Below, in pieces: positions 1 through 6,118 of a stretch of DNA of 17,556 bases. The DNA comes from Caccoplasma intestinavium (GTDB lineage: Bacteria > Bacteroidota > Bacteroidia > Bacteroidales > UBA11471). The stretch's first letter is position 1. The number at the start of each line of letters is the position of its first letter. The notes under the pieces are model-generated. The model did no database searches. It saw only the letters and a program-made list of their open reading frames with translations, and was not told the DNA's origin. The stretch lies in assembly GCA_018715885.1 (NCBI GenBank), contig DVKT01000026.1, positions 1 to 17,556 of the forward strand. Reading direction: 5' to 3'. Position numbers and translations under genes: made by a program.

Positions 1-1133
1 AAAAGAAAAAAGTTTTCGTATCGGGCTGTTACGACATGTTGCATAGCGGTCATGTGGCATTCTTCGAGGAAGCAGCTTCACATGGCGATTTGTATGTCGG
101 TATAGGTTCCGATAAGACGATTTATGAGCTGAAAGCTCGTAAGACCATCAATACCGAAGCCGAACGCTTGTATATGGTCAAAGCGCTTCGGGTTGTAAAA
201 GACGCGTGGGTGAATAGCGGCAGTGGATTGCTCGATTTTGAAAAAGAGTTGCGGGAACTGAAACCCGATATCTTTTTTGTGAATTCCGATGGTGCGACCC
301 CGCTGAAAGAACAGTTGTGCAAGGAGTTGGGCATAGAATACATGGTGAGTAAGCGTCTCCCTCACGGCAATCTGCCGGTGCGCTCTACGACCATGTTGCG
401 TAAAGAGTGCCGTATACCCTATCGTATCGATTTGGCCGGCGGTTGGCTCGATCAGCCTTTCGTCAGCTCTTGTTGCGCTGGCCCTGTATTGACGATTTCC
501 ATCGAACCCGAATATGAGTTCAATGACCGAAGTGGAATGTCTACTTCCTCCCGTAAAAAAGCGGTTGAACTGTGGCAGACCGATATACCCGAGGGCGATA
601 GGGAGAAGTTGGCAAAGACGCTTTTCTGTTTTGAGAATCCTCCCGGAACGAAATATGTCAGTGGCTCTCAGGATTCATTGGGTATCGTCATGCCCGGTTT
701 GAACAAACTCGAATATAACGGCGGTTATTGGCCCGAGAAGATAGAGAGCAATACCGATCCCGAATTGTTGAAATGGATCGAAGAGCGTATATGGCTTTAT
801 CCGCTTTATCCCCGGCGTTCGTCATACGATGTGCTGGCTGATACTCACGTAACGCCCGAGAATGCCAAAGCACTGAGCGATGCTGCCCGAGCTTGTTGGG
901 ATGCTGTTGTGGCACGTGATGCTCGTGCTTTCGGAGAACAGATGCGAAAAGCATTTGAAGCACAAATCGCCATGTTTCCCAATATGATGTACGATGACAT
1001 ACAGGAGGAAATCGACCGTCATAAAAATTCGGTCTTGGGTTGGAAACTGAGTGGTGCCGGGGGGGGCGGATACTTGATATTCGTCAGCGAACAGCCGGTC
1101 GAAAAAGCTATTCAGATTCACATTCGTCGGTAG
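1..1133 (+). CDS. Nucleotidyltransferase (HxGH) / GHMP sugar kinase fusion protein, 5' partial
   Basis: The reading frame is open from base 3 to the window edge and reads KKKVFVSGCYD directly before the first internal ATG at 36, so the true start lies just off the left edge and position 36 is not the start. The N-terminal part (to about base 390) is a cytidylyltransferase-like Rossmann domain with the HSGH signature at 42-53, which binds the nucleotide phosphates. From about base 408 a GHMP kinase follows: PYRIDLAGGWLD near 417-452, a glycine/serine-rich SGMSTSSR near 531-554 in the place of the ATP loop, and the C-terminal LSGAGGGGYL motif near 1047-1076. These resemble heptose or fucose kinases of the HddA/fucokinase type. 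The fusion suggests one enzyme that phosphorylates a sugar and activates it as an NDP-sugar for surface glycans. The exact sugar is unknown, and the kinase half looks short for a full GHMP kinase. Confidence 0.8.
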   Translation, partial: KKKVFVSGCYDMLHSGHVAFFEEAASHGDLYVGIGSDKTIYELKARKTINTEAERLYMVKALRVVKDAWVNSGSGLLDFEKELRELKPDIFFVNSDGATPLKEQLCKELGIEYMVSKRLPHGNLPVRSTTMLRKECRIPYRIDLAGGWLDQPFVSSCCAGPVLTISIEPEYEFNDRSGMSTSSRKKAVELWQTDIPEGDREKLAKTLFCFENPPGTKYVSGSQDSLGIVMPGLNKLEYNGGYWPEKIESNTDPELLKWIEERIWLYPLYPRRSSYDVLADTHVTPENAKALSDAARACWDAVVARDARAFGEQMRKAFEAQIAMFPNMMYDDIQEEIDRHKNSVLGWKLSGAGGGGYLIFVSEQPVEKAIQIHIRR

Positions 1134-1178
1134 GCGCATTTTGAGTCTTTCGAGGGAAATCCTTTTGGTAAAGATAGG

Positions 1179-1226
1179 TAGTAAAAACCCCCTTTATGCT
1201 TTTGGGCATAAAGGGGGTTTTTACTA
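1179..1226 (+). terminator. Perfect 21-bp hairpin terminator after the kinase gene
   Basis: Bases 1179-1199 pair without mismatch with 1206-1226 around a 6-base loop. The arms carry a C5/G5 core flanked by A5/T5, so the hairpin can end transcription on either strand. It lies 45 bases after the kinase stop codon, and no - strand gene ends here, so its main job is probably to isolate the kinase transcript from the pectin locus. Confidence 0.9.
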
Positions 1227-1365
1227 TGAGTTGGATTATCGGCCTTTCATTTTATCTATTCCCGAGATCGTAGGAAGAGGAGGGGCTGTGTAAAATGCTG
1301 CCTATATCGAGATATGGCTCGGTAATGGGTAGTGGAGGAAATGTAATTACCTAAAAAATGACCGT

Positions 1366-1428
1366 AAATGTGGATTTTTTGACCCAGGGATAAAAAGTCC
1401 ACATGATTTTGCCATAGAATCCACATTT
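1366..1428. promoter_or_regulatory. Candidate operator: three TCCACAT motifs upstream of the pectate lyase gene
   Basis: TCCACAT occurs at 1398-1404 and 1420-1426, exactly 22 bp apart (two helical turns), and as its reverse complement ATGTGGA at 1368-1374. The outer copies form an 11-bp perfect inverted repeat, AAATGTGGATT (1366-1376) with AATCCACATTT (1418-1428). The cluster ends about 16 bp before the -7 element at 1445. Direct repeats two turns apart next to the promoter are what an AraC-family activator would use. The AraC-type regulator encoded at 6119-8590 is the obvious candidate, but that link is inference. Confidence 0.5.
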
Positions 1429-1452
1429 GACTCTCCACCGATATTAACTTTG
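1426..1452 (+). promoter_or_regulatory. Bacteroidetes-type promoter for the pectin locus, with leader
   Basis: TAACTTTG at 1445-1452 matches the -7 consensus TAnnTTTG. A TTTG at 1426-1429 could be the -33 element, but the 15-bp spacer is shorter than the usual 19-21, as expected for a promoter that needs an activator. The implied leader to the ATG at 1607 is about 150 nt and holds a short open frame (1478-1576, 32 codons) of unknown meaning. Bases 1227-1365, between the terminator and the operator cluster, show nothing further. Confidence 0.5.
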
Positions 1453-1606
1453 TGAACAGATATATAACATTGCCGCCATGAAATACATTTTGTCTTGTAT
1501 CGGAGGAACATATTTTACCATGTATTATTGCATCGGAGATGGGAGTGATGGGATAGGAGATTGGAATCGAAAATAAAAATAGAGTATATTTTAAAATGAA
1601 ATTACC

Positions 1607-3313
1607 ATGAATCGAATCAAACTGAAATCGTTCTTGCATACCGCAAACGTGGCTCTGTTGTTGAGCGTGGCCATTGCCGGTACTGCTCAGGACAAATTGT
1701 TGGCTTTCCCGGGAGCCGAAGGTGGCGGGTGTTATGTAACGGGCGGTCGCGGAGGTAAAGTATATCACGTTACGACGCTCGAAGACGATGCGAAAAATCC
1801 CGGGTCGCTTCGTTATGCGGTCGACCAAAAAGGCCCCCGTACGATTGTGTTCGATGTGGCCGGAACCATTGAACTTAAAAGCGACCTTGTTGTCAATAAC
1901 GGAGACCTTACTATTGCGGGACAGACGGCGCCCGGAGACGGGATATGCCTTCGTAACTATTGTTTTCACATCAAAACCGATAATGTGATCGTGCGTTATA
2001 TCCGCAGCCGCTTGGGCGATGATTCCGGGGCTGAGACCGATGCGGCTTGGGCACGGAATCAGAAAGATATTATTGTCGACCATTGCTCTTTTTCTTGGAG
2101 CGTCGACGAGACCGCTTCGTTTTACGGTGTAGAGAATTTTACGATGCAATGGTGTTATATTACCGAGAGCCTTGCCGCCTCTACGCACGTGAAAGGTGCT
2201 CACGGGTATGGCGGACTTTGGGGCGGTAACAAAGCCTCTTACCATCATAACCTGTTGGCGCACCATTACAGCCGTACACCGAGGCTTGTTGGGAATGATG
2301 AGTTTCCCGAGAAATGTCTTATAGATATGCGTAACAATGTTATCTATAATTGGGGGCCGGTGTTGGGTTGTTATGGTGGCGGTGGCGGAAGTTATAATTT
2401 TGTCAACAACTATTATAAACCCGGTCCTGCGACCAACGAAAAGCCTGCGATTGCCGGGCGCATCACTCAGGCAGGTGTCGATGACACGTTTTTTGAGCAT
2501 GGGGTTTTCTATTTGAGCGGGAACCGTTTCGACTATACCAGTCCCTATTTGGGTTCGAAGGCACAGCAAAATGCTAAGGCAAGTGATGAAGATAATTATG
2601 AGGGACTCCATATAGTCGAAAGCGAATATGCTACGAAGGACGATTATATTGCCGATAGGGAATTTGTTGTGAGACCCACAACCACCCATACCGCAGAGAT
2701 TGCTTATGAAAAGGTGCTTCGTTATGGAGGTTGCTGCCTTCGACGCGACGCCATCGATGAGCGTGTGGCGAATGATGTACGTACGGGGGGATATAGTTAT
2801 GTTTCGGGGGATAAAGGTTCCAATGGCAGTACAGGCGGCTTGATCGATGCTCCCGAAGATGTCGGCGGCTATGTGGAATATACCGCAACCGAATTGGAGA
2901 TGAGGAATAAGCTCGACAGCGACGGTGACGGTATTCCCGATAATTGGGAAGATATGTATGGGCTTGATTCGGCTGATCCGAGTGATGCATTGACAACCCA
3001 TAAATCTGGATATAGTTGGTTTGAATACTATCTCAGCACGTTGGTCAACAGCATTACGAGAGAATGCCAGTCTTTGGAGTCGGGTATTCCTGTAACGGAG
3101 AATGAAAATGCCGATGCCGACTGGGCAATTACCTCGGAATCGGTAGCGATAAAAGGAGCGTCGGCTCTTCGTGCGTATACCGTTTCTGGGCTATCTTGCG
3201 ATTATGTCGTGGGAGATTATATGTGGCTCGGCCGTCTCGACAAAGGAGCTTACATCATCGTGGCCGACATGGGAGACGGGCGCGTATTGAGCAAGCGCAT
3301 TGTCAAGAACTAA
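1607..3313 (+). CDS. Secreted pectate lyase, polysaccharide lyase family 1
   Basis: The 568-residue protein begins with a signal peptide (about 1-28, ending AGTAQ), then the PL1 opening AFPGAEGGG..VTGGRGG (33-50). It has the beta-helix signatures of pectate lyases: LRYAV, IVFDVAGTIEL and TIAGQTAPGDG. IIVDHCSFSWSVDE (155-168) matches the family's calcium/substrate-binding strand, and HHYSRTPRL (219-227) carries the probable catalytic arginine. The enzyme should cleave polygalacturonate by beta-elimination using Ca2+. A DSDGDGIPDNWE stretch (437-448) resembles a thrombospondin-type-3 calcium repeat. The last 50 residues (ALRAYTVSG...LDKGAYIIV...LSKRIVKN) resemble a type IX secretion sorting tail. 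The next gene starts 74 bp on, with no terminator between, so the two are probably co-transcribed. Substrate (pectate versus rhamnogalacturonan) is not proven. Confidence 0.9.
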   Translation: MNRIKLKSFLHTANVALLLSVAIAGTAQDKLLAFPGAEGGGCYVTGGRGGKVYHVTTLEDDAKNPGSLRYAVDQKGPRTIVFDVAGTIELKSDLVVNNGDLTIAGQTAPGDGICLRNYCFHIKTDNVIVRYIRSRLGDDSGAETDAAWARNQKDIIVDHCSFSWSVDETASFYGVENFTMQWCYITESLAASTHVKGAHGYGGLWGGNKASYHHNLLAHHYSRTPRLVGNDEFPEKCLIDMRNNVIYNWGPVLGCYGGGGGSYNFVNNYYKPGPATNEKPAIAGRITQAGVDDTFFEHGVFYLSGNRFDYTSPYLGSKAQQNAKASDEDNYEGLHIVESEYATKDDYIADREFVVRPTTTHTAEIAYEKVLRYGGCCLRRDAIDERVANDVRTGGYSYVSGDKGSNGSTGGLIDAPEDVGGYVEYTATELEMRNKLDSDGDGIPDNWEDMYGLDSADPSDALTTHKSGYSWFEYYLSTLVNSITRECQSLESGIPVTENENADADWAITSESVAIKGASALRAYTVSGLSCDYVVGDYMWLGRLDKGAYIIVADMGDGRVLSKRIVKN

Positions 3314-3387
3314 CAATAAAGAGGTTGTATTTGTATGTACGCTCTTTCCTTATTAATACACAAAAACACACTTAAAAATTAAATGTT

Positions 3388-5514
3388 ATGAAAAAGATTA
3401 TTTCTTTTGTTGTGGGGGCGTTGATGTTATCGACGGCGGCATGGGCCGACTCCTATGTCGTTGATAACAAAGGCGACTTCGGAATCGCTTGGAATGCGAT
3501 AGGTAAAACCGTTGGGCAGAAAGATACTATTATCGTTACGGCCAGTATGGGAGGTATCAATGTGAATACCAAAGATACAGGTCCGCAAAAAGGTGTTATA
3601 TATATTATTGGTCAAAACGATGAGGACGGAAAGGTACCTCGTCTCGATTTGCAAATCGGTATCGATACTTGTACCGAAAATGCTTTTAGTTTGATTTTCG
3701 AGAATCTGACGCTTTCCCGGCGGAGTACAGGTACAGGGGAAATAGTTTCCAGCCGGAGTACCCCTACTTATATCGATACGTTGGCTTTCCGTAATTGCGA
3801 AGTTTTAGAGTTTGGCCGTTGGCCTTATCGTTCGACTTGCGATGGTGGTAATATCAATTATTTCGAAGTGAGCGGTTGTACTTTCCACGATGCTGACGGT
3901 GAGCAGGAGATGTTCCGTTTCTCACAAAGTATCGTCGAGGCTGTCATGGTCAACAATACTTTTTATAATTTGCCCAACATGAAAGCTTTGTTTGCTTTGA
4001 CTCGCGTACCCGATGAGGCGGCAAAGGAGAATTTGATCTTTACATTCGAGAACAATGATGTGTTTGTTGCTAATGCAGCAAAAGGTGCTCTGATTCAGGT
4101 CGGTTCTTGTGCCGGTATGGCATCGGAATATTACATCAATAACAATCTCTTCCTTTATCCCGATTGGGTGAATGATATGAATCTTCCGTTACCCGAAGAG
4201 AAGCAAACTATGATTTTCAGTGGCGCTTACGGTTCAGTCTTTGCTCAAAATAATGTGATAGAGAATTGTCGTCCTTGGACTGATGGCATGATCATAGATG
4301 AAGAAGGCGAAGGAGCTTGGTTGAACTATGACGAATCGACGGGCGAGGTAGCCGACATTACCGGGAATATGACGATGGCCGAGGCTCAACTCGATTGGTC
4401 GGATTTTGCCGCCCGGGAAAGCGGCGACTTCTCGATTTGGAACGGTCATAACCTCTATACCGCGGGTATCGAAACCGCTTATATTAAAGGGAAGTTTATC
4501 GGAGCCGAGAGATGGTATACCGATACGCAAAAAATAAAAGCATCGTTTTCCTATGAAATAGAAGGCTCACAGTCGGCCAAAGTAAATATCGATCCGATGA
4601 AAGACCAATATTTCATCGGTGATGAGATTACATTGACTGCCGATTGCAACGGACTCAATACGTTCAATGGTTGGAGCGACGGAAATACCGATTTGGAACA
4701 CAAAATCGTGTTGGAAGGCGATTTGGCTATAACGGCCCGGTTTACCGAAATCGATTATTTGGCAGCATGGAATCTCGATCAGTTGACAAAGAATAATGAA
4801 GAATTTGCATCGCCGTTGGTTGCTAATTATACGAATAAGGCAGGTGATTATACACTTGCTTATGCTGGATTTGACGGATCGGATTCTTCTTTTGTAAGCA
4901 CTCGTAACAATAAGTTTTCCAGTCGCGTTTTGGATCTCCGTAATTGTGTCGCTATCAGAGAAAGTTCCGATCTGCTCGATGAAACCAAAACTCCGGGCTA
5001 TGTCTATATCAAATTCCCGACCAAAGGTTGTTCCGACATGAAATTCCATGCCGTTGTGGGTACCGACGGTTATTGTTCGGATAAAATAAATCTCGAATAC
5101 TCTTTGGACGGTTTGAATTGGACTCCTCTCGCATCGGCTGCCATCAAAGAAGCCGCCGATTCTGATAATCCCGATTTGATGGGACAAGGATTGTGGTTCC
5201 CGCTCGAAGCCGATCTTCCTGCCACGCTCGAAGAAAAAGATGCTGTATGGGTGCGTGTAATTGCTGACACGGAGGCCGGACGTACAATGACTCCTCCGCA
5301 AGCGACGGGCGATGTCGAAATCAATACTTATTTCTTGTATGTCGGGGAGATTCGTGTATCGGCCACAACCGACGGTTCGGCTATCGAAGAGGTGAAAGCC
5401 GATGAGCAAATCTCGAAAGATGAGCCTATCTATGATATAATGGGTCGTCGGGTCTTTAATGTTGAACCCAACCGCATCTATATACAGAAAGGTAAAAAGT
5501 TCATACAAAAATAA
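3388..5514 (+). CDS. Secreted beta-helix-like protein with InlB-type repeat and C-terminal tail
   Basis: The 708 residues start with a clear signal peptide (MKKIISFVVGALMLSTAAWA, 1-20). Residues 30-370 show the spaced Asn/Asp turns of a parallel beta-helix (FENLTLS, FRNCEVL, VSGCTFHD, VNNTFYN, INNNLFLY, AQNNVIEN), like proteins annotated DUF4957/DUF5123 in pectin loci. Residues 395-453 (GDEITLTAD...FNGWSDG...ITARF) form one 'bacterial repeat' of the InlB-B/Flg_new type. A beta-sandwich-like region (about 455-660) follows, and the protein ends in IYDIMGRRV...IYIQKGKKFIQK, a short sorting-like tail. I cannot name catalytic residues; it may be a pectin-binding protein or a divergent lyase. Position just after the PL1 gene supports a role in pectin capture or breakdown at the cell surface. 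Confidence 0.8.
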   Translation: MKKIISFVVGALMLSTAAWADSYVVDNKGDFGIAWNAIGKTVGQKDTIIVTASMGGINVNTKDTGPQKGVIYIIGQNDEDGKVPRLDLQIGIDTCTENAFSLIFENLTLSRRSTGTGEIVSSRSTPTYIDTLAFRNCEVLEFGRWPYRSTCDGGNINYFEVSGCTFHDADGEQEMFRFSQSIVEAVMVNNTFYNLPNMKALFALTRVPDEAAKENLIFTFENNDVFVANAAKGALIQVGSCAGMASEYYINNNLFLYPDWVNDMNLPLPEEKQTMIFSGAYGSVFAQNNVIENCRPWTDGMIIDEEGEGAWLNYDESTGEVADITGNMTMAEAQLDWSDFAARESGDFSIWNGHNLYTAGIETAYIKGKFIGAERWYTDTQKIKASFSYEIEGSQSAKVNIDPMKDQYFIGDEITLTADCNGLNTFNGWSDGNTDLEHKIVLEGDLAITARFTEIDYLAAWNLDQLTKNNEEFASPLVANYTNKAGDYTLAYAGFDGSDSSFVSTRNNKFSSRVLDLRNCVAIRESSDLLDETKTPGYVYIKFPTKGCSDMKFHAVVGTDGYCSDKINLEYSLDGLNWTPLASAAIKEAADSDNPDLMGQGLWFPLEADLPATLEEKDAVWVRVIADTEAGRTMTPPQATGDVEINTYFLYVGEIRVSATTDGSAIEEVKADEQISKDEPIYDIMGRRVFNVEPNRIYIQKGKKFIQK

Positions 5515-5566
5515 TAATGTGAGTGATTTTTATGATTCATGACTCTTTGATGTAGAGTTTTATGGT

Positions 5567-5597
5567 AGGTGAGCCGGTTTGTCCGGCTCACCTTTTT
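5567..5597 (+). terminator. Intrinsic terminator after the pectin genes
   Basis: An 11-bp perfect G+C-rich stem (5567-5577 with 5583-5593, AGGTGAGCCGG arm) closes a 5-base loop and is followed by a short T run. It lies 53 bases after the stop codon of the beta-helix-like gene. Confidence 0.9.
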
Positions 5598-5645
5598 ATC
5601 ATTCCGGGTGAGGTCTTTTGACCGAATGTGAGAAATTTCTTACTT

Positions 5646-6038
5646 TATTTGATTATCATTCCGAACGCGTGTGAGAAATCTTTGTTTTTCGGGGAGCTGT
5701 CATTCCGAATGAATATGAGGAATCCCCGGCTATTGTTTCCTTGAATGCAGTGGAAGGTTCATATATAAGCTCTCTTGGCAGGAGATTCTTCACTCCACGC
5801 TATTCCGTTCAGAATGACATGTCATTCCGAGCGAGGCCGGTAGGCCGACGAGGAATCTCCTTTTTATCTGATTATCATCCCGAACGCATGTGAGAAATCT
5901 TTGTTTTTCGGGGAGCTGTCATTCCGAATGAACATGAGGAATCCCAATCTATTGTTCTCTCGAATGCAGTAGGAAGTTCATACATAGAATTCTCTTGGCA
6001 TAGGATTCTTTACTTCGTGCTGTTCTGTTCAGAACGTC
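5646..6038. repeat. 219-bp direct tandem duplication
   Basis: The block starting TATTTGATTATCAT at 5646 recurs as TATCTGATTATCAT at 5865, an offset of 219 bp. The match continues through GAGAAATCTTTGTTTTTCGG (5672 and 5891), the CATTCCGAATGA element, GAATGCAGT, TTCATA, TCTCTTGGCA and the inverted element to about 5820 and 6038. The copies differ at scattered bases and small indels, so the duplication is not recent. The second copy lacks the last forward element present at 5821-5864. Confidence 0.85.
5781..5860. repeat. 80-bp imperfect palindrome made of two opposed repeat elements
   Basis: GGAGATTC at 5781-5788 mirrors GAATCTCC at 5853-5860, and the centre AATGACA/TGTCATT (5813-5826) is a perfect palindrome. 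An inverted and a forward repeat element stand head to head, and the RNA could fold into a long hairpin on either strand. It lies between convergent genes, where such a structure could protect or end transcripts. Confidence 0.7.
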
Positions 6039-6118
6039 AGAACGAAAAGGAAAAAACTTTTGGAAATAGTATTTCTTGAAATGACAGCACATTGTGAAGC
6101 GTAGTTTGGTCATCTCTC

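Larger units (their letters stand above)
5599..6038. repeat. Cluster of CATTCCGA...GAGGAATC intergenic repeat elements
   Basis: At least eight related short elements fill the gap between the convergent genes. Forward copies, reading roughly CATTCCGAACG then TGTGAGAAATC, lie near 5599-5640 (degenerate), 5656-5680, 5701-5725, 5821-5858, 5875-5900 and 5920-5944. Inverted copies lie near 5781-5819 and 6001-6038. Such elements are common between genes in Bacteroidetes genomes. Units are variable and unevenly spaced, so this is not a CRISPR array. No believable gene lies in 5598-6118. Confidence 0.85.

Noticed and set aside
1478..1576. 32-codon open frame in the lyase leader
   Set aside because: Could be a leader peptide, but there is no regulatory codon run, attenuator hairpin or conservation evidence.
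1256..3001. 581-residue open frame on the - strand
   Set aside because: It lies fully antisense to the PL1 lyase gene, has no family motifs, low-complexity Ile/Thr/His-rich text, and covers the terminator-proximal promoter region. It is a by-product of the codon pattern on the + strand.
4567..5508. 313-residue open frame on the - strand
   Set aside because: Antisense to the end of the 708-residue secreted protein, without domain signatures or a promoter.
5599..6038. Possible CRISPR array
   Set aside because: Repeat units are diverged, occur in both directions and are unevenly spaced; no cas gene is near.
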